Below are positions 16,428-24,931 of a stretch of DNA of 64,000 nucleotides, one piece after another. The notes under the pieces were generated by a model, which had not been told where the DNA came from, did not search any database, and worked only from the letters and a program-made list of their open reading frames with translations. A program made the position numbers and the translations under genes. The DNA comes from Curtobacterium sp. ZW137 (GTDB taxonomy: Bacteria; Actinomycetota; Actinomycetes; Actinomycetales; Microbacteriaceae). The DNA lies in assembly GCF_003762905.1 (NCBI RefSeq), contig NZ_RJKS01000002.1, forward strand, positions 852,039 through 916,038, given 5' to 3'. The first letter of the stretch is position 1, and each line of letters begins with the position of its first letter.

Positions 16428-17528
16428 GTGGTCGACCAGGTCGTCGTCGGGGGCGGTGTCGTCGGAGCCGCTGCTGCCCGGGCTCTCGCCGCGCGAGGGG
16501 AACGTGTCCTGCTCGTGGAGCAGCACCGGCGCGGGCACGACAAGGGGTCCTCACACGGCGCCAGCCGGATCTTCCGCATGGGCTACGCGGACGCCGAGTA
16601 CGTCGCGCTCTGCATCCGGGCACTCGACGCATGGCGGGCACTCGAACGGGCCAGCGGGCGGACGCTCCTCGACCTCACGGGGGCGGTCGACCACGGCCGG
16701 CCGGACCAGATCGCGGCCATCCACGCCGCACTCACCGACGCAGGCATCGACCACGAGCTGCTCACGCCCGACGAAGCCGCCGAGCGGTGGCCGGGGCTGG
16801 CGTTCGAGGGCCACGTCCTCACGCACGCGTCCGCCGGGCGGATCCGTTCCGCCGACACCGTCGAGGCGCTCCTCGACCTGGCCGCGTCGGACGGCGCGGA
16901 ACTCCGTTTCGGCACCCGGGTCACCGGCGTCGAGGACCACGGCGACTCGGTCACGCTGACCCTCGACGGCCCGGGCGGCGCCACGTCGGTCACCGCATCC
17001 GGCGTGGTCGCGGCCGCGGGCTCGTGGGCCCCCACGCTCGTCGGCGACGTGCTCCGTGGACGCGGGGCGAGCCTCCCGGCCATCCGCGTCACCCAGGAGC
17101 AGCCTGCCCACTTCCCCAGCCACCTGCCGGACGGGGCGTGGCCGAGCTTCGTGCACTGGCAGCTCGACGGACCCGACGTCTACGGGCTCCTCACGCCGGG
17201 CGAGGGCGTCAAGGTCGGGTTCCACGGGACCGGGCCCGTCGTCGACCCGGACCACCGGGACTTCATCCCCGTGCCCGAGGAACTCGAGCGGCTGCAGGCG
17301 TACGTCGCGCGCTTCGTGCCGGGCGTCGACGCGAGGGACCCCGAGCCGATCAGCTGCCTGTACGACAACTCCCCCGACGACGACTTCGTGATGGACCGTC
17401 GCGGCCCCGTCACCGTCGCGACCGGCTTCTCCGGGCACGGCTTCAAGTTCGCGCCGCTCCTCGGCGAGATGCTCGCCGACCTCGCCACGGGCGGGACACC
17501 GCACCCGAGGTTCGCGCTCCTCGACTGA
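16428..17528 (+). CDS. FAD-dependent amine oxidase, monomeric sarcosine oxidase / N-methyltryptophan oxidase family
   Basis: 366 residues. The N-terminal VVVGGGVVGAAAARALAARG is the dinucleotide-binding loop, followed by the family motif SSHGASRIFRMGYAD (covalent-FAD family members). The C-terminus GFSGHGFKFAPLLGEMLADL matches MSOX/SolA. It would oxidise a secondary amine or N-methyl amino acid to give H2O2, and the substrate is unknown. GTG 16428 is preferred because it starts right before the Rossmann strand with AGG upstream. An earlier GTG at 16392 abuts the tRNA. Confidence 0.85.
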   Translation: MVDQVVVGGGVVGAAAARALAARGERVLLVEQHRRGHDKGSSHGASRIFRMGYADAEYVALCIRALDAWRALERASGRTLLDLTGAVDHGRPDQIAAIHAALTDAGIDHELLTPDEAAERWPGLAFEGHVLTHASAGRIRSADTVEALLDLAASDGAELRFGTRVTGVEDHGDSVTLTLDGPGGATSVTASGVVAAAGSWAPTLVGDVLRGRGASLPAIRVTQEQPAHFPSHLPDGAWPSFVHWQLDGPDVYGLLTPGEGVKVGFHGTGPVVDPDHRDFIPVPEELERLQAYVARFVPGVDARDPEPISCLYDNSPDDDFVMDRRGPVTVATGFSGHGFKFAPLLGEMLADLATGGTPHPRFALLD

Positions 17529-17548
17529 GCCCGCACTACGGTTGTCGC

Positions 17549-18622
17549 GTGCACGTCGTGATCGCGCCCGACTCCTTCAAGGGGACCGCCACCGCCGCCG
17601 AGGTCGCCACGGCGATCGGCGAGGGCTGGCAGTCCGAACGGCCGGACGACACCGTGACGCTGATGCCGATGGCCGACGGCGGCGAGGGCACGCTCGACGC
17701 GTTCGCCACCGCGTTCCCCGACGCCCGTCGCGTCCCGGTCACGGTCACCGGACCGGCCGGCGCGCCCGTGGACACCGCGTGGCTGGCGCTGCCGGACGGT
17801 CGCGCGGTCGTCGAGCTCGCGGCGACGAGCGGACTCCCGCTCCTCACGGCACCGGAGCCGGACCGCGCGCAGACGACCGGGTTCGGCCAGGCGATCGCCG
17901 CCGCGCTCGACGCCGGAGCCACCGGGCTCGTGCTCGGGATCGGCGGGAGCGCGTCGACGGACGGTGGCGCCGGGATGCTCGGCGCGCTCGGGCTCTCCGG
18001 CGTCTCGACGACGACCACCGGCTCACTGCTCGACGACGTCGCCGCGGTGAGCACGGCCGGCCTCCGCCCGCTGCCGCCGCTCGGGGTCACCGTCCTCACC
18101 GACGTGACGTCGCCGCTGCTCGGCCCGACCGGCGCGGCCGCGGTCTTCGGGCCGCAGAAGGGCGTCGCACCCGACCGCGTGGCGGTGCACGAGGCACGAC
18201 TCGAACGGTGGGCCGGCCGCTTCCCGACGGTCGACCCGATCACCCCGGGTGCGGGAGCCGCGGGCGGCGCCGGGTTCGGGCTGCTCGTCTGGGGCGCGAC
18301 CCTGGCACCCGGTGCCGCCGCGGTCGCGACCGTCCTCGGGCTGCCCGCGGTGCTCGACACCGCCGACGTGGTGATCACCGGCGAGGGGCGCTTCGACGGG
18401 CAGTCCGCAGTGGGCAAGGTGCCGAGCGTGGTGGGGTCACTCGCCGCCGGACGTCGGCGGATGCTCGTCGCGGGAGCGATCGACGCGCCGATCGACGACT
18501 TCGACGCCGCCGCTTCCCTGACCGTCATCGCCACACAGACCACCGGGGAACCGTCCGACGCGCTCGCGGATCCCCTGCGGTTCGCCCGCATCGCGGGGCA
18601 GCGGCTGGCCGTTCGCGCCTGA
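17549..18622 (+). CDS. glxK: glycerate 2-kinase
   Basis: 357 residues. The N-terminus HVVIAPDSFKGTATAAEVA, then PMADGGEGTLDA, and GIGGSASTDGGAGMLGALG, are diagnostic of the GarK/GlxK glycerate kinase family. The C-terminus contains ITGEGRFDGQSAVGKVP. It phosphorylates D-glycerate, normally to 2-phosphoglycerate, linking glyoxylate or glucarate breakdown to glycolysis. The GTG start at 17549 has TACGGT six bases upstream and no ribosome site, so it is probably leaderless. The gene follows the amine oxidase after 20 bases, but its own promoter argues against strict co-transcription. Confidence 0.92.
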   Translation: MHVVIAPDSFKGTATAAEVATAIGEGWQSERPDDTVTLMPMADGGEGTLDAFATAFPDARRVPVTVTGPAGAPVDTAWLALPDGRAVVELAATSGLPLLTAPEPDRAQTTGFGQAIAAALDAGATGLVLGIGGSASTDGGAGMLGALGLSGVSTTTTGSLLDDVAAVSTAGLRPLPPLGVTVLTDVTSPLLGPTGAAAVFGPQKGVAPDRVAVHEARLERWAGRFPTVDPITPGAGAAGGAGFGLLVWGATLAPGAAAVATVLGLPAVLDTADVVITGEGRFDGQSAVGKVPSVVGSLAAGRRRMLVAGAIDAPIDDFDAAASLTVIATQTTGEPSDALADPLRFARIAGQRLAVRA

Positions 18623-18677
18623 CGGGGTACGTGCGAACCAGTGCGTCGGCGCACCCCCGGCGCGTAGCGTCAGGACC

Positions 18678-18869
18678 ATGGCACGCACCTGGACCCGCAG
18701 ACCGCACGTGCTCGGACTCGTCGGGGCGCTCGTGCTGCTGCTGGTCGGCATCGGGCTGCTGATCAGCCCGTGGGACGGGGTGGTCGGCGCGGTCGCCTGG
18801 GTCCTCATCGTCGCGGCGATCGCACTCGGAGCGCTCACCCTGTTCTTCGCGAGGACCCCCAGGAGCTAG
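18678..18869 (+). CDS. small two-helix membrane protein
   Basis: 63 residues, RRPHVLGLVGALVLLLVGIG for the first helix and a second hydrophobic stretch AVAWVLIVAAIALGALTLFF, with basic ends. No known family. TAGCGT lies seven bases before the ATG and there is no Shine-Dalgarno, so it looks leaderless, which supports it as a real gene. It resembles in size and layout the small proteins at 39683 and 53726. Confidence 0.65.
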   Translation: MARTWTRRPHVLGLVGALVLLLVGIGLLISPWDGVVGAVAWVLIVAAIALGALTLFFARTPRS

Positions 18870-18878
18870 CGGGTCGGT

Positions 18879-19037
18879 TCAGGCCACCTGCTCGCCGAGG
18901 AAGTCGGCGTAGGTGGGCTCGTGCGTGTCGGTGTGGTGGATCAGGCGAGCTTCGACGAGCGCCTGGATCTCGGCCGGTGAGCGCAGGCCCCGGCGGTGCC
19001 ATTCGTACGGGTGGACGGTGACGTTCTCGGCGGTCAT
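18879..19037 (-). CDS. small hypothetical protein (52 residues)
   Basis: Starts [18 protein letters not shown] and ends [13 protein letters not shown], with [10 protein letters not shown] in between. The His-rich, acidic composition is unlike a random shadow frame. An AGGG-like sequence sits about ten bases upstream of the ATG at 19037. The longer reading from 19247 has poor codon character at its front. Family unknown. It is convergent with the small membrane protein gene. Confidence 0.5.
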   Translation of the reverse strand: MTAENVTVHPYEWHRRGLRSPAEIQALVEARLIHHTDTHEPTYADFLGEQVA

Positions 19038-19316
19038 GAGGACCAGCCCTTCGTGGGCGGCGAAGCCCGGCTGCCCGTGTCGTTCCGCTGTGCCAGGGAT
19101 CCGCAGGACGCGGACGGCATCGTGGCGACGGATTCGGTGTCGACTCGGTTGCTCCACCGTAAGTCGGCCGATGGTCGCCGACAAAGCCAGTGCGCGAACC
19201 GGACCGCTGCGTGCGTTTCCCCGGGGTGCCCTGATGGTGCCTCCCACTCTCGGGAGCGCTCCAGCAAGATGGATGCGGGCCGGATCCGGCCCACATGCGA
19301 CCCCACGAGGAGATCA

Positions 19317-20363
19317 TTGCGCACCGTCAACGCGTACGCGGCACCGTCAGCCACCGAGCCGCTCGTCAAGACCACCATCACCCGTCGTGACGTCGGCCCG
19401 AACGACGTCGAGATCGACATCGCCTACGCCGGCATCTGCCACTCGGACATCCACACGGTCCGCGGCGAATGGGGCGAGATCCAGTACCCGCAGGTCGTCG
19501 GCCACGAGATCGTCGGCCACGTCACCTCCGTCGGCTCGGCGGTCACCAAGCACCAGGTCGGCGACCGTGTCGGCGTCGGCTGCATGGTGAACTCCTGCGG
19601 CGAGTGCGTGAACTGCGTCGCCGGCGAGGAGCAGTACTGCCTGAAGGGCAACATCCAGACCTACGCGGGCGTCGACCCCGCCGACGGCACGATCACGCAG
19701 GGCGGCTACTCCCAGGCCGTCGTCGTGAACGAGGACTTCGTCCTCCGCGTGCCGGAGTCGCTCGACATCGAGAAGGTCGCGCCGCTGCTCTGCGCCGGCA
19801 TCACGACCTACTCCCCGCTGCACCACTGGAAGGCCGGCCCCGGCACCCGCGTCGCGGTCGTCGGCATGGGCGGCCTCGGCCACATGGCCGTGAAGATCGC
19901 GGTCGCGCTCGGCGCCGAGGTCACCGTCCTGTCGCAGACCACCTCGAAGCAGGAGGACTCCCTCCGCTTCGGTGCGAAGGCCCACTACGCGACCAAGGAC
20001 CCGGCGACGTTCGAGCAGCTCGCGAGCTCATTCGACCTGATCATCAACACGGTGTCCGCGAAGATCCCGATGGGTTCCTACCTCGGGCTCCTCGCCGTCG
20101 ACGGCACGATCGTCAACGTCGGCGCCCCGGCCGAGCCCCTCGAGGTCCCGGCCTTCGCGCTCATCGGACACCGTCGCAGCTGGGCCGGTTCGGCCATCGG
20201 CGGCATCCGCGAGACCCAGGAGATGCTCGACTTCTGCGCCGAGCACGGGATCCTGCCGGAGACCGAGCTGATCAGCGCCGAGGACATCAACGGCGCCTAC
20301 GAGCGCGTCCTGGCGTCGGACGTGCGCTACCGCTTCGTGATCGACGCGGCCACGTTCGCGTAG
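19317..20363 (+). CDS. adhC: zinc-dependent NAD(P) alcohol dehydrogenase (cinnamyl-alcohol dehydrogenase type)
   Basis: 348 residues. The catalytic zinc site uses AGICHSDIH and GHEIVGHV, the structural zinc site uses four Cys in [17 protein letters not shown], and the Rossmann loop is [15 protein letters not shown]. It interconverts aldehydes and alcohols; CAD-type members have broad substrate use and usually prefer NADPH. No ATG or GTG fits the N-terminus: the TTG at 19317 with GAGGAG four bases upstream gives the standard family length. A strong hairpin follows. Confidence 0.88.
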   Translation: MRTVNAYAAPSATEPLVKTTITRRDVGPNDVEIDIAYAGICHSDIHTVRGEWGEIQYPQVVGHEIVGHVTSVGSAVTKHQVGDRVGVGCMVNSCGECVNCVAGEEQYCLKGNIQTYAGVDPADGTITQGGYSQAVVVNEDFVLRVPESLDIEKVAPLLCAGITTYSPLHHWKAGPGTRVAVVGMGGLGHMAVKIAVALGAEVTVLSQTTSKQEDSLRFGAKAHYATKDPATFEQLASSFDLIINTVSAKIPMGSYLGLLAVDGTIVNVGAPAEPLEVPAFALIGHRRSWAGSAIGGIRETQEMLDFCAEHGILPETELISAEDINGAYERVLASDVRYRFVIDAATFA

Positions 20364-20386
20364 TCGGCCCGACTGGGTCCAGTTCC

Positions 20387-20424
20387 CGGACACCGCACCG
20401 CGCATCCGCGCGGTGCGGTGTCCG
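20387..20424. terminator. bidirectional terminator between adhC and the TetR gene
   Basis: CGGACACCGCACCGCGC (20387-20403) pairs perfectly with 20408-20424 across the loop ATCC. On the plus strand TTTC follows. It separates convergent genes. Confidence 0.85.
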
Positions 20425-20426
20425 TT

Positions 20427-21020
20427 TCACGATGTGGTGGCCGCCCGGGCGGCGAGCTCCGCGACGTGGCGGTCGAGCAGGTCGATCGCCCAGCTCGCGT
20501 CGCCGCCCGGATCGAGCCGCACGACGTGGAGCGCGAGTCCGTCCACGAGCGCGTGCAGGCGCCGCGTCTCGTACTCCGCGTCGGTGGCCGGCACCCCGAG
20601 TGCGTCGAGGATCCGCGCGCACCACTGCCGCATCTCCTCGACGACGCGGTCGTGGAACGGCCGGAGCTCGGCATCGGTCAGCGCCGCCGTGCCGAGCGCG
20701 AGGTAGACGTCGAGCTCGATGCGCCGCGCGTCGTCCAGGGGCAGCAGCTCGACGAGGACCGCGTGCGCGTACGCCGTCCCGGTGAGGTCCGACGGCAGCG
20801 CGTCGATGCGCGCGGCGGTGCCGTCGAAGACGAGGGTGAGGGCGTGTTCCCGGACGCTGGACTGCGTCGGGAAGGTGTACCGGACGGTGCTCGGCGGCAG
20901 CCCCGCTTCGGCCGCGACGTTCCGGACGCTCAGCGCGCCGAGGCCGTCCCGCGCCAGGACGCGCCAGGCCGCCGCGGAGACGGTCCTCCGGCGTTCCTCG
21001 ACGTCCATGCTGCGAGCCAC
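20427..21020 (-). CDS. TetR family regulator, likely repressor of the adjacent SMR pair
   Basis: About 197 residues. The N-terminal HTH reads LGALSVRNVAAEAGLPPSTV followed by RYTF. The C-terminal ligand domain has ARRIELDVYLALGTAALTD and ends in a helical tail. It is divergent from two SMR efflux genes, and the 93-base spacer holds palindromes suited to a TetR dimer. The GTG at 21020 or the ATG at 21008 may be the start. An inducer is not evident, but quaternary amines or guanidinium would fit the transporter class. Confidence 0.82.
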   Translation of the reverse strand: MARSMDVEERRRTVSAAAWRVLARDGLGALSVRNVAAEAGLPPSTVRYTFPTQSSVREHALTLVFDGTAARIDALPSDLTGTAYAHAVLVELLPLDDARRIELDVYLALGTAALTDAELRPFHDRVVEEMRQWCARILDALGVPATDAEYETRRLHALVDGLALHVVRLDPGGDASWAIDLLDRHVAELAARAATTS

Positions 21021-21032
21021 CCGATCATTCTG

Positions 21033-21084
21033 GCACGAGTGTGCGACTTCGTGCTAGAACTGTGGTTGTCGCACAGTCGTGCGA
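21033..21084. promoter_or_regulatory. candidate TetR operators between tetR and the SMR genes
   Basis: Two inverted repeats: GCACGA with TCGTGC ten bases apart (21033-21054), and TCGCACAGTCGTGCGA (21069-21084) with 6-bp arms around AGTC. Both share the GTGCGA core, and both lie in the divergent promoter region. Confidence 0.5.
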
Positions 21085-21113
21085 GAAACGTCCCGAAGTG
21101 GAAGAGGAACACC

Positions 21114-21428
21114 ATGACCTGGATCGTCCTGGTCCTGTCCGGCGTGCTGGAAGCGGTCTGGGCCACCGCACTCGGCGCGTCGAACGGGTTCAAGAAGGTG
21201 GTGCCGACGATCGTCTTCGTCGTCGGCATGGCCGCGAGCATGGCCGGCCTGGCCTTCGCGATGACGGCGATCCCGGTCGGCACGGCCTACGCGGTGTGGG
21301 TCGGGATCGGTGCGTCCCTGACGGTGCTCGTCGCGATCGCCCGCCGGCAGGAAGCGGCGTCGTTCGGCCGCATCGCCCTCGTGTTCGGGCTCGTCGCGTG
21401 TGTCGTCGGCCTCAAGGTGGTGAGCTGA
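21114..21428 (+). CDS. small multidrug resistance (SMR) transporter subunit 1
   Basis: 104 residues, four hydrophobic helices. The conserved membrane glutamate is in VLSGVLEAVWATAL (residue ~13), and the GTAYAVWVGIGASLTV motif in helix 3 is diagnostic. SMR proteins exchange protons for cationic compounds or, in the Gdx subfamily, guanidinium. Two unlike subunits side by side suggest a heterodimeric pump of the YkkCD/EbrAB kind. AGAGGAA precedes the ATG at 21114. The next gene starts one base after the stop. Confidence 0.87.
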   Translation: MTWIVLVLSGVLEAVWATALGASNGFKKVVPTIVFVVGMAASMAGLAFAMTAIPVGTAYAVWVGIGASLTVLVAIARRQEAASFGRIALVFGLVACVVGLKVVS

Positions 21429-21429
21429 G

Positions 21430-21795
21430 ATGGCCTGGATCGTGCTGTTCGTCAGCGCCGCGCTCGAGACCGTCTGGGCGACGGCCCTTGGCGAGAGCCA
21501 CGGCTTCACCCGCCTGCAGCCGACGATCGTCTTCGCGATCACGATCGTGATCAGCCTGGTCGCGTTCGGGTATGTGCTCCGGCACGTCCCGATCAGCACC
21601 GCGTACGCGGTGTGGACCGGCACCGGGGCCGCACTCACCGTGCTGTGGGGCATGGCGACCGGCGCCGAGCCCGTCACGGTGCTCCGCCTGGTCTTCATCG
21701 CGGGCATCGTCGGGTGCGTGGTGGGACTGAAGCTGCTCCCGGCGCGGCCGGCAGCGCACGCCGCGTCGGCACCCGCGGCGCGGGATCGCGCGTAG
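21430..21795 (+). CDS. small multidrug resistance (SMR) transporter subunit 2
   Basis: 121 residues. It has the same four-helix plan as its neighbour: SAALETVWATALGESHGFT with the essential Glu, and STAYAVWTGTGAALTV. It differs by a longer Ala-rich C-terminal tail (RPAAHAASAPAARDRA). It starts one base after the stop of the first subunit, so the pair is surely co-transcribed and probably forms an antiparallel heterodimer. The WTGTGA motif (rather than WTGIGA of Gdx) leaves drug versus guanidinium export open. Confidence 0.86.
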   Translation: MAWIVLFVSAALETVWATALGESHGFTRLQPTIVFAITIVISLVAFGYVLRHVPISTAYAVWTGTGAALTVLWGMATGAEPVTVLRLVFIAGIVGCVVGLKLLPARPAAHAASAPAARDRA

Positions 21796-21900
21796 TCAGT
21801 CGAATCGCGGGTCGGGGGTCGAATCGCGGGTCGGGGTCGAATCGCGCGTAGTCAGTCGAATCGCGCGTCGGGGGTCGAAAGTTCCGACCCCCGACGCGCG
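21785..21900. repeat. tandem TCGAATCGCG repeats ending in a perfect hairpin
   Basis: The block begins inside the SMR2 stop region. A 25-base segment (21785-21809) is repeated exactly at 21841-21865, and the core TCGAATCGCG occurs four times. It ends in a hairpin in which GCGCGTCGGGGGTCG pairs with its complement at 21885-21899. The hairpin arm equals the right arm of the 4827-4873 element. Confidence 0.7.
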
Positions 21901-21940
21901 TTTCCGCTTCCCATCGCGCGCGGCGTGGGTGGGAACCACC

Positions 21941-21988
21941 GACGGACGGGAGGCCCGGTGCCAGCTGGCACCGAGCCTCCCGTCCGTC
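21941..21988. repeat. 48-bp near-perfect palindrome of the GGACGGGAGGC family
   Basis: 21941-21964 and 21965-21988 are inverted copies with a single mismatch and no loop; the centre is GCCAGCTGGC. It ends 12 bases from the stop of the minus-strand monooxygenase gene. Nearly the same sequence lies at 36379-36424. It may act as a bidirectional terminator. Confidence 0.8.
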
Positions 21989-22000
21989 ATGGAGCTGCGA

Positions 22001-23140
22001 TCAGACCGACGCTCCGGTCCACTCGTCGACCGCGGCCACGTGGTCGCTGCCGACCGAGCCCGCTGCGCGCGCCGCGGCCACACGCTCCGCGTGCGTCGGC
22101 GGGTTCGACGGCACGTCGGCCGGACGGCCCTCGTCGTTGATCTTGCGGAGCTCGGGGACGATGTCCTCGGCGAGGATGTCGATCTGCTCGAGCACCGTCT
22201 TGAGCGGCAGTCCGGCGTGGTCGACCAGGAACAGCTGGCGCTGGTAGTGCCCGACGCTGTCCTTCATCGCGGCGTACCGGTCGATGACCTGCTGCGGGGA
22301 GCCCACGGTGAGCGGGGTCTGCTGCGTGAAGCCCTCCATCGACGGCCCGTGCCCGTAGACGGGGGCGTTGTCGAAGTACGGACGGAACTCGTCGATCGCG
22401 TCCTGCGAGTTCTTGCGGGCGAAGAACTGTCCACCGAGGCCGACGATCGCCTGGTTCGCGGTGCCGTGACCGTAGTGCTCGAAGCGCTGGCGGTACAGAC
22501 CGACCATCTGCGCGGTGTGCTCGATCGGCCAGAAGATGTTGTTGTGGAAGAAGCCGTCGCCGTAGTACGCGGCCTGCTCCGCGATCTCCGGTGTGCGGAT
22601 GGAGCCGTGCCAGACGAACGGCGCGACACCGTCGAGCGGACGCGGGGTCGAGGTGAAGCCCTGCAGCGGCGTGCGGAACTTGCCCTGCCAGTTCACGACG
22701 TCGTTCTCCCAGAGCTGGCGGACGAGCGCGTAGTTCTCGATCGCCAGGTTGACGCCCTGCCGGATGTCCTGCCCGAACCACGGGTAGACCGGGCCGGTGT
22801 TGCCGCGGCCCATCATCAGGTCCATGCGGCCGTCGGAGATGACCTGGAGCATCGCGTACTCCTCGGCGATGCGCACCGGGTCGTTCGTCGTGATCAGGGT
22901 CGTCGAGGTCGAGAGCGTGATGTGCTTCGTCCGACCGGCGAGGTACCCGAGCATCGTCGTCGGCGAGGACGCGACGAACGGCGGGTTGTGGTGCTCACCC
23001 GTGGCGAAGACGTCGAGACCGGCCTGGTCCGCGTGCTCGGCGATGGTGAGGATGTCGCGGACGCGCTGCGTGTCGTCCGGCGTGGTTCCCGTGGTGGGGT
23101 CGGTCGTCGCGTCGCTGACCGTGAAGATACCGAACTGCAT
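22001..23140 (-). CDS. LLM class flavin-dependent oxidoreductase (luciferase-like monooxygenase)
   Basis: 379 residues of the bacterial luciferase-like TIM-barrel family. MQFGIFTVSDATTD is the first strand, LDVFATGEHHNPPFVASSPT carries the conserved His pair, and GRMDLMMGRGNTGPVYPWFG follows. From memory it resembles the CE1758-type subgroup. Such enzymes use reduced FMN (or F420) to oxygenate or reduce a substrate that cannot be inferred here. The ATG at 23140 has AGGAGGC at ideal spacing, which rejects a longer reading to 23206. No FMN reductase gene is adjacent. Confidence 0.88.
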   Translation of the reverse strand: MQFGIFTVSDATTDPTTGTTPDDTQRVRDILTIAEHADQAGLDVFATGEHHNPPFVASSPTTMLGYLAGRTKHITLSTSTTLITTNDPVRIAEEYAMLQVISDGRMDLMMGRGNTGPVYPWFGQDIRQGVNLAIENYALVRQLWENDVVNWQGKFRTPLQGFTSTPRPLDGVAPFVWHGSIRTPEIAEQAAYYGDGFFHNNIFWPIEHTAQMVGLYRQRFEHYGHGTANQAIVGLGGQFFARKNSQDAIDEFRPYFDNAPVYGHGPSMEGFTQQTPLTVGSPQQVIDRYAAMKDSVGHYQRQLFLVDHAGLPLKTVLEQIDILAEDIVPELRKINDEGRPADVPSNPPTHAERVAAARAAGSVGSDHVAAVDEWTGASV

Positions 23141-23323
23141 GGTGTCCGCCTCCTGCGTGATCGTTCTATGCGTTTGCATCGAACTGACGAGTACAACGTA
23201 ACGCACCGGAGACTATTCCGCGACGTCCACCGAAGTGCCGACGGCCGTTCCTGGGCAACACGCGTAGCGTCGACGTGGAACCCTCACCAGGCTCACCGAT
23301 CAGGACACCGCGGAGGTTCCACC

Positions 23324-23788
23324 GTGCCGACCATCTCCTCGACCGCCGCGCTCGTCGACGACGAGTGGGTGCTCCGCTGCGTGGACTACCCCGCCATCGA
23401 GCACCGCGGCGCATGGCTCGACGACGTCGTCGTGCGGCACCGGACGATGGTGCAGGACTTCGCCGGGTCGGCGCCCCGCATCGAGTTCGTCGTCGGGGAC
23501 GCCGCCACGGCTGCGCGGATCGCAGCCGTCCGCGACGCCAGCGAACGGGCACGGGCGATGCGCGCCGCTGCCCGTGCGCTGGAGGAATCCGTCGCCGGTG
23601 AGCGGGAGCGACTCGTCGAGCGACTCACCGACCTGCACGTGGCACCGTCGGAGATCGCCGAGATCCTCGGGCTCTCCGTCCGGGCCGTCCGCGACGAAGT
23701 CGGGTCCGACGACGAGGCACGGATCGCCCGCCGGATCCTCCGCACCATGCACGCGGGCGAGACGGCTCGGTCGTCCGCGACGCCCTAG
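23324..23788 (+). CDS. HicB-like / HTH small protein of unknown function
   Basis: 154 residues. The first half (EWVLRCVDYPAIEHRGAWLD, then VVRHRTMVQDFAG) looks like a HicB-type antitoxin fold, a strand-turn-strand followed by a helix. The second half carries a likely HTH, LHVAPSEIAEILGLSVRAVR. GGAGGT precedes the GTG at 23324. No hicA-like toxin is adjacent, so it may be a solitary regulator. The family assignment is by eye only. It shares its CTAG stop with the convergent PAP2 gene. Confidence 0.6.
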   Translation: MPTISSTAALVDDEWVLRCVDYPAIEHRGAWLDDVVVRHRTMVQDFAGSAPRIEFVVGDAATAARIAAVRDASERARAMRAAARALEESVAGERERLVERLTDLHVAPSEIAEILGLSVRAVRDEVGSDDEARIARRILRTMHAGETARSSATP

Positions 23789-24717
23789 GACCGCGGTGTC
23801 GGCAGGGCCGTGGTGTCCGTCGTCGGGGCCGCGTGGTGCATGCCGTCGGCGAGCCAGACCACCGTCACGACGATGAGCACGCTCGCGGACGACGCCATGC
23901 GTCCCGCGACGAGCATGGCGTCGTGGTCGTACCCGCCGCTGCCGCTGCCCGACCCGGTCGTCAGGGCGACCACGAGCGCGGTCACCCCGACGGCGACGAC
24001 CACCCCGACCGACACGAGCAGCACGACGGTGACGACCCGGCGCGGACCACGGCGTCCGTCACGGTCGCCTCGAGCTCCGCGATCCACCAGCGGTCCCACC
24101 GCCCGGACGATCCCGAGCCAGAACAGTGCGACCGCGCAGGCACCGACGATGTCGCTCACCCGGTGCCACCCGTAGACCACGGTCTGGTTCGCGACGAACA
24201 CCGCGTACGCCGCCCCGACCAGCAGGACGACCGGGCGGAAGCGCCTCGGGGTGACCATGAGCACGGCGAACAGCGCGGCGAGGGCGATCGTCGCGTGTCC
24301 GGACGGGAACGAGTTCGGCGTCGTCGACTGGGCGATCTCCGGGCGCACGGCGATACGCTTGAGCAACGTCGAGGTGCCGGCCGAGGCGAGCACCACCAGA
24401 CCCGCCGCCAGTCCGACGGCGAGCCGCCTCCGGGCGAAGGCCACGGCGGCGATCACGACGATGAGCAACAGGATCACCGGGACCGAGATGACGTTGAGCG
24501 CGGTGTCCGACCCGAACAGGTCGGTCTCCCTGACCCCGCCGAGCGCGGAGTCCTCGAGCCGCTGCCCGAACGGCGTCAGCACCGCGACTCCGTAGACGAG
24601 AGGCACGATCACGAACCCCACACCCGCAAGCACACCCCACCGGAGCCGCCGGGACACGCTCGGCCCGCGCGCGTCGTCACGCGAAGGCAGGGCGTTGCGA
24701 TCGGGCGTGCGGGTCAC
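23785..24717 (-). CDS. PAP2 family membrane phosphatase
   Basis: 310 residues, six or more membrane helices. The phosphatase triad motifs are KRIAVRP, PNSFPSGHATIALAAL and YGWHRVSDIVGA in the right order and spacing. Members dephosphorylate lipid phosphates such as phosphatidate or undecaprenyl diphosphate at the outer face of the membrane. The extra C-terminal helices and Ser/Gly linker are not part of the core. The GTG at 24717 follows GAGGAGGA by eight bases. The stop overlaps the convergent gene in the palindrome CTAG. Confidence 0.87.
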   Translation of the reverse strand: MTRTPDRNALPSRDDARGPSVSRRLRWGVLAGVGFVIVPLVYGVAVLTPFGQRLEDSALGGVRETDLFGSDTALNVISVPVILLLIVVIAAVAFARRRLAVGLAAGLVVLASAGTSTLLKRIAVRPEIAQSTTPNSFPSGHATIALAALFAVLMVTPRRFRPVVLLVGAAYAVFVANQTVVYGWHRVSDIVGACAVALFWLGIVRAVGPLVDRGARGDRDGRRGPRRVVTVVLLVSVGVVVAVGVTALVVALTTGSGSGSGGYDHDAMLVAGRMASSASVLIVVTVVWLADGMHHAAPTTDTTALPTPRS

Positions 24718-24931
24718 GGGGATCGTCCTCCTCGGTGTCGTCGTCGCCGGCCTCGTCGTGCGCCTGGTCACGGCGCTTCGATTGGGTCGCTCGGGGTCCG
24801 ACACGATACCGTTGAGCGGCCGGTCGAATCCTGGGAACCAGGGCCCGATCGGCATCGTCCAGCGGAGCGTCAGCCCCGCTCGGAGCACACCAGTCGCCGC
24901 GCAGGACGTGGCACCACAGGAGGAGACCGAC

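Noticed and set aside
22001-23206. Longer start for the luciferase-like gene at 23206
   Set aside because: AGGAGGC stands directly before the ATG at 23140, where the first beta strand of the fold begins.
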